In this document: in pieces, positions 25,571 through 34,924 of the stretch
Numbering within the stretch: the first letter of the stretch is position 1
Layout of the letters: each line of letters starts with the position of its first letter
NCBI GenBank assembly: GCA_040398525.1
Contig: JBBATY010000015.1
Location: 1-64,000, forward strand
Origin: VFMC01 sp040398525
Lineage (GTDB): Bacteria > Actinomycetota > Acidimicrobiia > Acidimicrobiales > Ilumatobacteraceae
Direction of reading: 5' to 3'
DNA: 64,000 nt
Position numbers and translations under genes: made by a program
Notes under the pieces: model-generated
Databases searched by the model: none
Told to the model about the DNA's origin: nothing
Seen by the model: only the letters and a program-made list of their open reading frames with translations

Positions 25571-26516
25571 GGGTCTGCACCCGGCGGGCAGCGCGCCGCT
25601 CGCCGGCCGCCTCGGCCTCGAGCTGGCGGGCGGCCTTGGCGATGGTGACGTCGTTGGTGAGGATCTCGCCGAACTGCTCGGGGTCGGCGAGCAGCCAGCT
25701 GTGCGAGCCGTCGACCACGGTGCCCTGCACACCCGACGCAACACAGAGCGCCTCGAACGACTCGCGCGGGATGATGCCGTCGCGCTCGGCCCAGATGATC
25801 GTCACTGGCAGGCCGCGGTCGCGCAGGTGCTCGAGCTCGGCGCGCAGGTCGGCGCGCCTGGCCAGGTTGGCCACCTTCACGAACGCCCGCGGGTTGCGCA
25901 CGATGTTGGGCACCAGGTCCTCGGCGATGACGGGCAGCACCCGGGTGGCCTGGCGGATCGGCCAGACGTCACCGGGGAAGTGCAGGCCCCAGTCCCACAG
26001 CGGCCGCTCGGCGATCGAGCGCAGCGTGCCGCCGCTGCGCCAGGCCGAGCCACCGATCGAGTTGACCAGCACCAGCGAGCGCACACGGTCGGGGTGGTCG
26101 TGGGCGAAGCGGATCGACACCCCACCCCCGAAGCTGTGCCCCACCACCACCATCGGCTCGTGCACGTCGAGCACATCGAGTAGGTCGTCGACCCAGTCGG
26201 CGTAGCCGTGCAGCGAGAAGTCGTCGCCGGGTAGCTCGGCCGAGCGACCGAAACCGGGCAGCGCCGGGGCGATGACCCGCACCCCCTCTTCGGCCAGCCG
26301 CTCGACCGCGTCGCGGTAGGTGTTGTGCCCGAGGCCCCAGCCGTGCAGCAGCAGCACCGGCATGCCGCTGCCGGCCACGCTGTACGACGCCGGACGGCCC
26401 TGCACCCAGGTGCGCTTCTCGACGGCCACCTGGCGCACGCTCGGCCGCTCGGCGGCTCGTCGCTCGTCGGCACGCCGATCGTCGGCACGTAGCTCGTCGG
26501 CCCCGGCAGCAGTCAT
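25506..26516 (-). CDS. Alpha/beta hydrolase
   Basis: A 336-residue hydrolase. LLLHGWGLGHNTYRDAVERL, LPGFGRSAE, nucleophile elbow GHSFGGGVSI near residue 124, acid in IIWAERDGIIPRE and His in VDGSHSWLLADPEQF mark the catalytic machinery; peroxidase, esterase or epoxide-hydrolase-like roles are all possible. The N-terminal 25 residues are a low-complexity ADxRR repeat, so translation may in fact begin nearer the fold. The C-terminus (about 40 residues, Arg-rich) overlaps selB by 65 bases. Confidence 0.75.
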   Translation of the reverse strand: MTAAGADELRADDRRADERRAAERPSVRQVAVEKRTWVQGRPASYSVAGSGMPVLLLHGWGLGHNTYRDAVERLAEEGVRVIAPALPGFGRSAELPGDDFSLHGYADWVDDLLDVLDVHEPMVVVGHSFGGGVSIRFAHDHPDRVRSLVLVNSIGGSAWRSGGTLRSIAERPLWDWGLHFPGDVWPIRQATRVLPVIAEDLVPNIVRNPRAFVKVANLARRADLRAELEHLRDRGLPVTIIWAERDGIIPRESFEALCVASGVQGTVVDGSHSWLLADPEQFGEILTNDVTIAKAARQLEAEAAGERRAARRVQTLRHRPAREAVGRRSARRRAGG

Positions 26517-26636
26517 CGGTGCCTCGGGCAGGTGTCCACGAGGGCGATGGTACCCATCCCGGGTGCAGCCAGGTAGCCGACCTTGGTCCCGATGCTCAGG
26601 TTCGCCCGGCGCCGGGCCGTCGCGACCGGCGCCGGC

Positions 26637-28019
26637 TCAGTGTTCGGCGCGGCGCTCGCGGTAGTCGCGCGCAGCACCCTCTTCGGGCTCGACTTCGAGG
26701 GTGACACCGTCGATGGCCACCACCCGCACCGGGTCGCCGTTCTTCACCGGCGTGGCCCGGTTGGTACGGGCACGCCAGCGCGAGCCCTCCACCAGCACGA
26801 CGCCGTCGGGGTCGATGTCGCCAACGGCGGCACCCATCGAGCCGATCATCCACTCTCGGCCGATCGTGGGCGTGGCGAAGCGGGTTCGCACCATCGACGG
26901 CATGCCGACGATGAAGGCCAGCGCGCAGCCGCCGATGCCCACCAGGAGGGTGAGCCAGCCGAGGCGCAAGCTGGTGCCGGGCAACGACTCGTACAGGAAC
27001 AGGCTGCCGATGGCCGTGAGCACGATGCCCACCCCGGTCCAGAACCTGGGGATGCCCACCTGCACATCGACGGCGAAGGCCACCATGGCCACCACGAGCA
27101 GGGCGACGGCCCACGACCGGGCCGGCAGTTCGGCCAGGCCGAAGCAGCCGAAGAAGGTGCACAGCGCGCCGACCACACCGGCCACGCCCACCCCGGCGGT
27201 GAACAGTTCGAACACGAGCAGACCGAAGCCGATGAGGAACAGCAGGTACGCCACGGGCGGGCTGGCCACGGTGTGGAACAGCTGGTTGCCGAGGGTGAGC
27301 TTGGAGAAGCGCACCGTGGTGAGCGTCTGCTGCACCTGGCCCTCGTCGTTCACCTGCTCGCTGGCAGTGTCGAGCACCGTGCCGTCGGCCTCGACCCCGT
27401 CGAGGGCGAGCACCATGCTGCGGATGGTGGGCACGCCGAGGTCGTCGGTCTCGAGCTTCAGCGCACCGAGCGAGCGGGCTTCCTGGAAGCTGAGCGAGCC
27501 GCTGCGCAGCCGGTCGTCGGCCACCCCGAAGGTGAGCTGCTCGCCGTCGACGGTGAGCATCCGGCCCGTGTAGCCCATGCGGCTGCCGCTCACCATGGCG
27601 GTCACGTCGGCGACAGCCATCAACTGGGCGGGCAGGCCGTAGATGCGGGCGCTGCCGGAGGGCCCGATCCAGATGCCGATCGGTACCGGCGCCGAGGCGA
27701 CGCGCTCGATGAGGGCGCGCACATCGGCATCGGATGCCACGGCGCCGCCGCTGTTCATCTGCAGCACCAGCGCCTGCGAGCCATTGGCCGCGGCTCGCTC
27801 GATGGCCCGGTCGATGGCGTCGATGACGACCCCGTCGACGAAGCCGGTCACCTGCAGCACGTCGACCGGGGCGAGCGCTTCGTCGACGGCGCCAGCGTCG
27901 ACAACAGCGGTGTCGACGGGCTCGGGCACCGTGGTGGAGGCAGCCACCGTGCCGGTGAGCATCAGCCCCGCCGCCGCCACGAGAGGGGCGGCGATCACGG
28001 CCATGACTAGTCTGCGCAC
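26637..28019 (-). CDS. NfeD-family membrane protein with ClpP-like domain
   Basis: A 460-residue NfeD long-form protein. A signal segment is followed by a crotonase/ClpP-like serine-protease domain (QALVLQMNSGGAVASDADVRALIERV, then SGSARIYGLPAQLMAVAD), about five membrane helices (about 255-390), and a C-terminal OB-fold NfeD domain with VLVEGSRWRARTNRATPVKNGDPVRVV. The family works with stomatin-like proteins in membrane quality control. Start GTG 28019 has GGAGG 5 bases upstream and puts two arginines before the signal helix; ATG 28004 is possible. Two bases separate it from the divergent ATPase start. Confidence 0.85.
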   Translation of the reverse strand: MRRLVMAVIAAPLVAAAGLMLTGTVAASTTVPEPVDTAVVDAGAVDEALAPVDVLQVTGFVDGVVIDAIDRAIERAAANGSQALVLQMNSGGAVASDADVRALIERVASAPVPIGIWIGPSGSARIYGLPAQLMAVADVTAMVSGSRMGYTGRMLTVDGEQLTFGVADDRLRSGSLSFQEARSLGALKLETDDLGVPTIRSMVLALDGVEADGTVLDTASEQVNDEGQVQQTLTTVRFSKLTLGNQLFHTVASPPVAYLLFLIGFGLLVFELFTAGVGVAGVVGALCTFFGCFGLAELPARSWAVALLVVAMVAFAVDVQVGIPRFWTGVGIVLTAIGSLFLYESLPGTSLRLGWLTLLVGIGGCALAFIVGMPSMVRTRFATPTIGREWMIGSMGAAVGDIDPDGVVLVEGSRWRARTNRATPVKNGDPVRVVAIDGVTLEVEPEEGAARDYRERRAEH

Positions 28020-28021
28020 AC

Positions 28022-28870
28022 GTGCCTCCGAAGCGCTTCGATCCGGGTGAGTTCCTGAGCAGCACCCGGATGGTCGTCGTGGCCGGCAAGGGTGGTGTCG
28101 GGAAGACCACGGTAACCGCGGTTCTGGCCCGCGCCGCATGTGAAACCGGTCGCCGGGTGTTGGTGGTCGAGCTCGACGGCAAGCCGCACCTGCGCACACT
28201 GGTGCGCGACACGCCCGTGCTCGAGCTCACCGCCCCTGCCGCCTTGGAGGACTACCTCGACACGCACGGCTTGAAGCGGGTGGCCAAGCGGCTCACCAGC
28301 AGCGGCATCATCGACGTGGTGTCGACCGCCGCGCCGGGCATCGACGACATCGTGGTGCTCGGCAAGTTGAAGCAGCTCGAGCGCAGCGGCGACTACGACC
28401 TGATCGTGGTCGACGGCCCGGCGGCGGGCCACGCGATCACGTTCCTGATGTCGGCGCGCAGCCTGCTCGACACGGCGCGCGGCGGACCGATCCGCACCCA
28501 GGCCACCGATGTGCTCGAGCTGCTCGCCGACCCGGCGCGCTGCCAGGTGGTGCTGGTCACCCTGCCGGAGACCACCCCGGTGAACGAGGTGATCGAGACG
28601 GCCTTCGCGCTCGAGGAGCATGTCGGCGTGCAGCTCGGGCCGATCGTCGTGAACGGTGTCGACCGTGGCGAACCGCTCGTCGTCGGCCCCGACACCGACC
28701 CCGCCCTCGCTGCTGCGGCCCGCTACCGCACGAGTCGGCGAGCGTTGCACGCGGCCGAGATCGCACGGCTCACCGAGCTGCTCGCGCTCGACCAGATCCA
28801 CCTGCCGCACCTGCCCGTCGCCGGGCTGACCGCCGACGAGATCGACCAGCTCGCGAACGGGTTGCGATGA
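28022..28870 (+). CDS. GET3/ArsA-like ATPase, first of pair
   Basis: A 282-residue P-loop ATPase of the ArsA/GET3 class: deviant Walker A VVVAGKGGVGKTTVTAVLA near residue 18, DLIVVDGPAAGHAITFL near 128, and TLPETTPVNE later. It is followed by a second homologue with ATGA overlap, the arrangement of mycobacterial Rv3679-Rv3680, whose products form a complex linked to glycerol and oxidative-stress tolerance. No arsenic genes are nearby, so arsenite export is unlikely. TAGTCT (28008-28013) ends 8 bases before GTG 28022. Confidence 0.85.
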   Translation: MPPKRFDPGEFLSSTRMVVVAGKGGVGKTTVTAVLARAACETGRRVLVVELDGKPHLRTLVRDTPVLELTAPAALEDYLDTHGLKRVAKRLTSSGIIDVVSTAAPGIDDIVVLGKLKQLERSGDYDLIVVDGPAAGHAITFLMSARSLLDTARGGPIRTQATDVLELLADPARCQVVLVTLPETTPVNEVIETAFALEEHVGVQLGPIVVNGVDRGEPLVVGPDTDPALAAAARYRTSRRALHAAEIARLTELLALDQIHLPHLPVAGLTADEIDQLANGLR

Positions 28871-29985
28871 TCTCGCGCCGCGAGACGTCGCCTCCCCCCG
28901 AGCGCGTCGACCCACCGCTGGCCCGCGCCCTCGAGGACGCCGAGGTGGTCGTGTGTTGTGGTTCGGGTGGCGTGGGCAAGACGACGACGGCCGCGACGAT
29001 CGGCCTCGAGCTCGCCGGACGCGGGCGTCGGGTGGTGGTGGTCACCATCGATCCGGCGCGCCGTCTGGCCGACGCGCTCGGCCTGCCCGATGGCTTGGGC
29101 AACGAACCGGCGCGCTTGCCACTGGTCGGTGCCGGTGGCGGCGAGCTGTGGGCGACGATGCTCGACACCGCAGCCACGTTCGACGGCATCGTGCGCGCCA
29201 ACGCCGGCGACGACGACCAGGCCGAGCGGATCCTGGCGAACCGCTTCTACCGCAACATCGCCGGGGCGCTGAGCGGCACCCAGGAGTACATGGCGGCCGA
29301 GCGGCTGCATGCGCTGCACGCCGACCCGCGCTTCGACGTGGTGGTGGTCGACACACCGCCGAGCCGGCACGCGCTCGACTTCCTCGATGCCCCGGGCACG
29401 CTGGCACGCTTCCTCGACCATCCGTTGTTCCGCCTGTTGATGCTGCCCACGCGGCGTGGGTTGAAGGTGCTGAACGTCGCCACCCAGCCGGTGCTGCGCA
29501 CGATCGGCAAGGTGGTGGGCGGCGAGGTGTTGGCCGACGCCGTAGCGTTCTTCCAGGCGTTCGAGGGCATGGAGACCGGGTTCCGGCGACGGGCCGACGA
29601 GGTGTTGGCGCTGTTGCAGGCTCCGGTCACCCGCTTCGTGCTGGTGGCGTCGCCGCGGCGCGACACGGTGGACGAGGCGGTGTTCTTCGCCGACCGGTTA
29701 CGCGAGTCGTCGCTCGGGGTGTCGGCAGTGGTGGTGAACCGTTGCACGCCGCGCTTTCCCGCCCCGCAGGTGGCCAGGCGCGACGAGGACGCCGCGTTGT
29801 GGCACAACTTCGACGAACTGGCGGCGATGGCCACCGCCGAGGCCGCCCAGGTGGGTGAGCTGCAGGCGCATGCGGGCGCGGCGCCGCTGGTGTGGGTGCC
29901 GTTGCTGGCCGGCGATGTGCACGACCTCGACGGCTTGCGGGCGATCGCCGGGCTGCTCTTCGCTGCGGCCCCGGAGGCCGGGTAG
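28867..29985 (+). CDS. GET3/ArsA-like ATPase, second of pair
   Basis: A 372-residue partner ATPase. Walker A VVVCCGSGGVGKTTTAATIGLELA near residue 27, the DPARRLADALG switch segment near 61, GTQEYMAAERLHAL near 137 and VVVDTPPSRHALDFLDAPG near 160 are all as in Rv3680-like proteins. The central segment (about 180-240) is helical and hydrophobic, like the client-binding region of GET3. It is translationally coupled to the first ATPase. Its TAG stop begins the next gene's -10 hexamer (TAGCCT, 29983-29988). Confidence 0.85.
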   Translation: MISRRETSPPPERVDPPLARALEDAEVVVCCGSGGVGKTTTAATIGLELAGRGRRVVVVTIDPARRLADALGLPDGLGNEPARLPLVGAGGGELWATMLDTAATFDGIVRANAGDDDQAERILANRFYRNIAGALSGTQEYMAAERLHALHADPRFDVVVVDTPPSRHALDFLDAPGTLARFLDHPLFRLLMLPTRRGLKVLNVATQPVLRTIGKVVGGEVLADAVAFFQAFEGMETGFRRRADEVLALLQAPVTRFVLVASPRRDTVDEAVFFADRLRESSLGVSAVVVNRCTPRFPAPQVARRDEDAALWHNFDELAAMATAEAAQVGELQAHAGAAPLVWVPLLAGDVHDLDGLRAIAGLLFAAAPEAG

Positions 29986-29994
29986 CCTGCGCTC

Positions 29995-30423
29995 GTGCAC
30001 ATCCTCGTCGCCACCGACGCCGACTTCGTCCTCGACGCGGTCGTCGCTGCTCTGTCCGGACCCGACACCACCTTCACGGTGTGCCGCAACGGCCGCGATG
30101 TGGCCGGTGTCGTCGAGGCCCGCACCCCGGACCTCGCCATCCTCGACCTGCAGATCGGCTCGATGGGCGGCATGGCCGTCACCATGGCCCTGCGCCTCGA
30201 CGAGAGCGCCGGGCGCCTGCCGCACGTGCCGGTGCTGATGCTGCTCGATCGCACCGCCGACCTGCACCTGGCCCGGCGCAGCGCGGCCGATGGCTGGATC
30301 GTCAAGCCGCTCGATGCGCTGCGCCTGCAGCGGGCCGTCGACGACATCCTGCGGCCGAAGGGCCCGGCGGTCGATCTGGCCGACACCGATGCCGTTGAGG
30401 AACAGCCGGTCACAGCCGGATAG
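29995..30423 (+). CDS. Single-domain response regulator receiver protein
   Basis: A 142-residue receiver domain without an output domain. The likely phospho-acceptor is the Asp in LAILDLQIGSMGG (about residue 52), with the conserved Lys in GWIVKPLDALRL near 104 and acidic residues near the N-terminus. The last 20 residues are an acidic tail. It may relay phosphate or bind a partner; no histidine kinase is nearby. TAGCCT lies exactly 6 bases before GTG 29995, overlapping the previous stop codon. Confidence 0.8.
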   Translation: MHILVATDADFVLDAVVAALSGPDTTFTVCRNGRDVAGVVEARTPDLAILDLQIGSMGGMAVTMALRLDESAGRLPHVPVLMLLDRTADLHLARRSAADGWIVKPLDALRLQRAVDDILRPKGPAVDLADTDAVEEQPVTAG

Positions 30424-30426
30424 GAT
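30421..30426 (+). promoter_or_regulatory. -10 hexamer of tRNA-Pro
   Basis: TAGGAT, whose first three bases are the TAG stop of the receiver gene, 12 bases before the tRNA 5' end. Confidence 0.45.
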
Positions 30427-30438
30427 TCTCATCCGCTA

Positions 30439-30516
30439 CGGGGTGTAGCGCAGCTTGGTTAGCGCGCCACGTTCGGGACGTGGAGGCCGGAAGTTCGAAT
30501 CTTCTCACCCCGACCA
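30439..30516 (+). tRNA. tRNA-Pro (anticodon CGG)
   Basis: Acceptor CGGGGTG (30439-30445) pairs with CACCCCG (30506-30512); D arm GCGC/GCGC; anticodon stem CCACG/CGTGG with loop TTCGGGA, anticodon CGG; T arm GGAAG/CTTCT (one G-U pair) with TTCGAAT. A30513 is the discriminator and CCA is encoded (30514-30516). It reads CCG. An imperfect stem CGACCC/GGGTCG (30520-30525, 30557-30562) followed by a T-rich stretch may terminate it. Confidence 0.97.
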
Positions 30517-30672
30517 CATCGACCCTGGTCCTGGTCCTGCACTCGCAGACCGGCCGGGGTCGTTCGGTTTTTCCTAGGCGGTTCGGGGTCGGTCAACCGG
30601 ATGCCCGACGGCGTCAAGCAGGTGCGCGACGCAAACCCCTCCCGATCGGCAGCTCGGATCGGCTGAGCGGTG

Positions 30673-31083
30673 TCACAGGGGGATGATGTCGACGAGACCG
30701 TCAAGGGCCTGGAAATCGTCCGGGTTGCGCGTGTAGAGCGGGAGCTCCTTCGAGCACGCCACTGCGGCGATGAGTAGGTCGACAGCGCGCGCACCACGCG
30801 CCTTGCGCCCGGCCGCGACGACTGCGGCGCATACGCGGCCGTATGCGCGAGCTGCCTCGGCATCGAACGGCAGCGGATCGAACACCGCCTCGGCTCGTTG
30901 GAGCCGATCCTGGCGCCGCGCTCGTTCGTCCGTGTCGTGCGTGGCGTGCGGGCCCGCAGCCAGTTCGGCCATGGTGATGGCGCTGACTGCGGACTCGAGC
31001 GGGAGCAGGTTCGGGTCGAGGCGCTCGAGGTCGATGATGACCGAGGTGTCGAGCAGCCCCTGTGTTCGTCGCTGGTCAGCCAC
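30673..31083 (-). CDS. PIN-domain toxin (VapC-like)
   Basis: A 136-residue PIN ribonuclease-fold protein: LLDTSVIIDLE at the N-terminus gives the first catalytic Asp, MAELAAG the Glu, AVDLLIAAVA the third acidic residue, and TRNPDDFQAL the last. VapC toxins cut tRNA or rRNA when freed from their antitoxin. GTG 31083 is the start because it overlaps the antitoxin gene by 8 bases, as usual in such modules. It lies downstream of tRNA-Pro, on the other strand. Confidence 0.88.
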   Translation of the reverse strand: MADQRRTQGLLDTSVIIDLERLDPNLLPLESAVSAITMAELAAGPHATHDTDERARRQDRLQRAEAVFDPLPFDAEAARAYGRVCAAVVAAGRKARGARAVDLLIAAVACSKELPLYTRNPDDFQALDGLVDIIPL

Positions 31084-31330
31084 GCGGCGTCGGGTCCTGG
31101 TCGATGACGGCGTCGAGATCGTCGCGGAAGCGGCCGGCATCCACGGACGGCGCATGGCGGAACGCGGCGACGACCGTGTCAGTGGATACGAAGCGATGAC
31201 GCCGCAGCGGAGTGAGCTCGCCGACGGGCGTGCCGTTGCGCGTCACGATGAACGACTCGCCCTGATCGAGGGAACGCATGATCTCTCCACTGTCGTTGCG
31301 CAGTTCCCGTTGGGTGATGGTTCGGCTCAC
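31076..31330 (-). CDS. Phd/YefM-type antitoxin
   Basis: An 84-residue antitoxin. The N-terminal half (RTITQRELRNDSGEIMRSLDQGESFIVTRNGTPVGEL) is the Phd/YefM DNA-binding fold; the C-terminal acidic tail should wrap around the toxin. GTG 31330 is chosen because TACGAT on the minus strand lies exactly 6 bases upstream. The palindrome at 31339-31357 covers this -10, fitting autorepression by the toxin-antitoxin complex. Confidence 0.88.
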   Translation of the reverse strand: MSRTITQRELRNDSGEIMRSLDQGESFIVTRNGTPVGELTPLRRHRFVSTDTVVAAFRHAPSVDAGRFRDDLDAVIDQDPTPRG

Positions 31331-31338
31331 GCCAAGAT

Positions 31339-31357
31339 CGTAGCACTGCGTGCTACG
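31339..31357. promoter_or_regulatory. Palindromic operator of toxin-antitoxin module
   Basis: CGTAGCAC (31339-31346), 3-base centre, GTGCTACG (31350-31357): a perfect 8-base inverted repeat. It overlaps the antitoxin's -10 TACGAT, the place expected for an autoregulatory operator. Confidence 0.65.
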
Positions 31358-31403
31358 CACTCGTGATCGACCGTCTGGCACACGTGGCTTGGCCGGGCGC
31401 CCG

Positions 31404-31685
31404 TCACCCGCAGCTGCAGGGCAGGGCGGCGCACCGTGGGCAGCCAGCGGCATAGCGCTGCACCGCCTCGGTCAGGTCGACACCCATCTGGTTGGCCAGC
31501 GTCGCCACCCAGGCCACCACGTCGCCGAACTCGTGCACCTGCTGGTCGTGGCTGCCCTTGCGCACCGCCTGCGCCAACTCGCCGACCTCCTCGGCCAGCC
31601 AGGCCACCGTGGCCGGCACACCGCGGGCTCGGTCGCGGTCGCCGAAGGTCCGTTCGATGACGTCTTGGAGCTCGCGCAGGTCCAC
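31404..31685 (-). CDS. MazG-like nucleotide pyrophosphohydrolase
   Basis: A 93-residue single MazG domain: LQDVIERTFGDRD, WLAEEVGELAQAVRKG and HEFGDVVAWVATLANQMGVDL supply the EExxE and ExxD metal-binding residues. Such short MazG proteins hydrolyse non-canonical or stress-related NTPs. The C-terminus ends in a four-cysteine tail, CPRCAALPCSC, probably a small metal site. GTG 31685 starts 2 bases after the asd stop, so it is co-expressed with asd. Confidence 0.8.
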   Translation of the reverse strand: MDLRELQDVIERTFGDRDRARGVPATVAWLAEEVGELAQAVRKGSHDQQVHEFGDVVAWVATLANQMGVDLTEAVQRYAAGCPRCAALPCSCG

Positions 31686-31687
31686 GA

Positions 31688-32707
<1,020 letters not shown>

Positions 32708-32765
32708 GATCACGAGGCTAACGGCCAGCCGAGATCAGCCGGCCGGAATTGACGTTCCGCAGCGG

Positions 32766-33593
32766 TCAGCGCACGGACGCGACGAGCCACCAGTGGCTCG
32801 GGTGCACACCCTCGAACGTCTGCTCGTGCGCGCCCGGCAGGCCGAACGGCCGGCGCTTCGGCGAACGGAACAACCGCACCTCGGCCAGATCGGCCCCCAC
32901 CTCGGCCAGCACCTGCGACGGTCCGAGCCTGCTCGCCTGCCACCCCAGGCGGGTCAGGCTGCGATGCCGGGACAAGCGCGGGCCGACCACCGGCAGCTGC
33001 CACACACCGCGCACCACCCGCCCCGTCGGCCAGATGAACGCATCAGGCGGCGACCACATGCGGTAGTTCAACGCCACCCAGCCGCCCGGCTTGGCGATAC
33101 GCACCGCCTCGCGCGTCAGCTCCAACGCATCGTCGGGATGGCAGTGCTGCAACGTGATGTAGCTGAACACCAGATCGGCCGAACCACGCGGCACACGCAC
33201 CGTGCGCCCGTCGAACACGTGCACCGTCTGCAACCGCTCCGCACGGCCGAACCTGGCGACCGTCTGCCGGCAGCGTTCCAGGAACGCCGCGTCGAGATCG
33301 CACGCCGTCACCGAGCCGAACATCCGCGAGAAGCTGGCCGTCATCCGCCCGATGCCCGAACCGATCTCGACGAGCGAGTGCTGGTCGTCGGCGAGGTGCT
33401 CGAGGCCGAACACCTGCACGAACTTGCCCGTCTCGTGGTCGCCCGTCTCGACGAACGAGGCCAGGTCGAGCTCGGCGCCTCGACGGTTGTTGAACACCCA
33501 ACCGGTGCGACGCACCACCTCGTCGGCGGTCGACTGCTCCTCGCTGGTCTCCCCCGCCGCCTTCCACGGCACATGCTGTCGGCGGCGGTCCAT
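32766..33593 (-). CDS. SAM-dependent methyltransferase, class I
   Basis: A 275-residue methyltransferase. Motif I is LVEIGSGIGRMTASFSRMFG near residue 73, the acidic loop DLDAAFLERCR follows, and ADLVFSYITLQHC then REAVRIAKPGGWVALNYRMW are motifs post-II and III. The C-terminal 70 residues may recognise the substrate, which is unknown. ATG 33593 lies 23 bases after the lysC stop. It sits between lysC and asd without an obvious link to amino-acid synthesis. Confidence 0.8.
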   Translation of the reverse strand: MDRRRQHVPWKAAGETSEEQSTADEVVRRTGWVFNNRRGAELDLASFVETGDHETGKFVQVFGLEHLADDQHSLVEIGSGIGRMTASFSRMFGSVTACDLDAAFLERCRQTVARFGRAERLQTVHVFDGRTVRVPRGSADLVFSYITLQHCHPDDALELTREAVRIAKPGGWVALNYRMWSPPDAFIWPTGRVVRGVWQLPVVGPRLSRHRSLTRLGWQASRLGPSQVLAEVGADLAEVRLFRSPKRRPFGLPGAHEQTFEGVHPSHWWLVASVR

Positions 33594-33615
33594 GGCAGGG
33601 CTCAGCCCGTCGCCG

Positions 33616-34866
33616 TCACTTCCGCTCGGGCAGCGGCGCCGCGTAGGCCTGTCCGCTGTCGAGCCCGAACGCCGTGTGCAGCCCCCGCGCCGCCCGCTCG
33701 AGGTCCGACGCCGACGTGACCACACTGATGCGGATCGTCGACGTCGAGATCATCATGATGTTGACGCCCTCGTTGGCCAGGGTGCGGAACATCTTCGCGG
33801 CGATCCCCGGGCTCGACTTCATGCCGGCGCCCACCAGGCTGATCTTGGCGATGTCGCTGTCGTGCTCGACCCCACGGGCGCCGATCTCGGCGGCGATGCG
33901 GCTGACGATCGACTCGGCCGTGGCCATGTCGGCCTTGGGCATCGTGAAGCTGACGTCGGTGGTGCCGTCGTGGCCCGTGTTCTGCACGATCATGTCGACG
34001 TTCACGTTGGCCGCGGCGAGCGGCTCGAACAGCGTCGCCGAGATACCGGGCCGGTCGGGCACACCCACGACCGTGACCTTCGACTCGGAGAGGTCGGTGA
34101 CGACGCCGGAGATGATCGGATCTTCCATGCTGGGCTCCTGGCCGGTGACCCACGTGCCCTGCTCCCAGGTGAAGCTCGAGCGGACGTGGAGAGGGACGTT
34201 GTGGTTGCGGGCGAACTCGACACTGCGCAGCGCCAGCACCTTGCTGCCGGCGCCGGCCATCTCGAGCATCTCGTCGAAGTTGATGTGCCCCAGCTTGCGG
34301 GCCTGGGGCACCACACGCGGATCGGCGGTGAACACACCGGTGACATCGGTGTAGATCTCGCAGCTGTCGGCGTTGAGCGCGGCGGCGAGGGCGACGGCCG
34401 TCGTGTCGCTGCCTCCACGGCCGAGCGTGGTGATCTCCTTGTCGGTGCTGATCCCTTGGAACCCGGCGACCACGCACACCTTGCCCTCGGCGAGCGCCTC
34501 GCGCACCCGGTCGCCCTTCACTTCGAGGATCTTCGCCTTGCCATGGGCGGTGTCGGTGACGATGCCCACCTGGCTGCCGGTGAAGCTCACTGCGGGCACG
34601 CCGATGTCGGCCAGCGCCATCGACACCAGTGCCATCGACACGCGCTCGCCAGTGGTGAGCAGCATGTCCATCTCGCGGCCCGGCTGGGTCTTCGACACGC
34701 TGTTCGCCAGGGCGATGAGGTTGTCGGTGCTCTTGCCCATCGCACTGACGACCACCACCACCTGGTCGCCACGGCGACGGGTGAAGGCGACGTTCTCGGC
34801 GACGGCCCGCATCCGGTCCGGGTCGGCGACGGACGTGCCGCCGTACTTCTGCACAATCAGGGCCAC
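33616..34866 (-). CDS. lysC: Aspartate kinase
   Basis: Phosphorylates aspartate, the first and regulated step of the aspartate family pathway. 416 residues: KYGGTSVADPDRM at the N-terminus, TTGERVSMALVSMAL near 68, and GRGGSDTTAVALAAAL near 150 form the kinase domain; two ACT domains follow (about 265-416), expected to bind lysine and/or threonine. Start GTG 34866 is fixed by the canonical ALIVQKYGG beginning; TATCGT lies 9 bases upstream. The frame extends upstream but there it is antisense to the MFS gene. Confidence 0.96.
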   Translation of the reverse strand: MALIVQKYGGTSVADPDRMRAVAENVAFTRRRGDQVVVVVSAMGKSTDNLIALANSVSKTQPGREMDMLLTTGERVSMALVSMALADIGVPAVSFTGSQVGIVTDTAHGKAKILEVKGDRVREALAEGKVCVVAGFQGISTDKEITTLGRGGSDTTAVALAAALNADSCEIYTDVTGVFTADPRVVPQARKLGHINFDEMLEMAGAGSKVLALRSVEFARNHNVPLHVRSSFTWEQGTWVTGQEPSMEDPIISGVVTDLSESKVTVVGVPDRPGISATLFEPLAAANVNVDMIVQNTGHDGTTDVSFTMPKADMATAESIVSRIAAEIGARGVEHDSDIAKISLVGAGMKSSPGIAAKMFRTLANEGVNIMMISTSTIRISVVTSASDLERAARGLHTAFGLDSGQAYAAPLPERK

Positions 34867-34924
34867 GGGAACGACACGATACCGGCACAGGGCCTCCCGT
34901 CTCGGACCGGTAGCGTCGTCACCC

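Noticed and set aside
28022..29985. Arsenite efflux ATPases
   Set aside because: No arsB, arsR or arsC nearby; the tandem pair matches the Rv3679-Rv3680 type instead.
22561..30600. A tRNA-Sec gene near selA/selB
   Set aside because: No long-armed tRNA with a TCA anticodon was recognised; only tRNA-Pro lies in this part.
30439..31400. tRNA-Pro followed by a toxin-antitoxin module as an integrated island
   Set aside because: I saw no integrase and no duplicated tRNA 3' end downstream; flanking genes are ordinary housekeeping genes.
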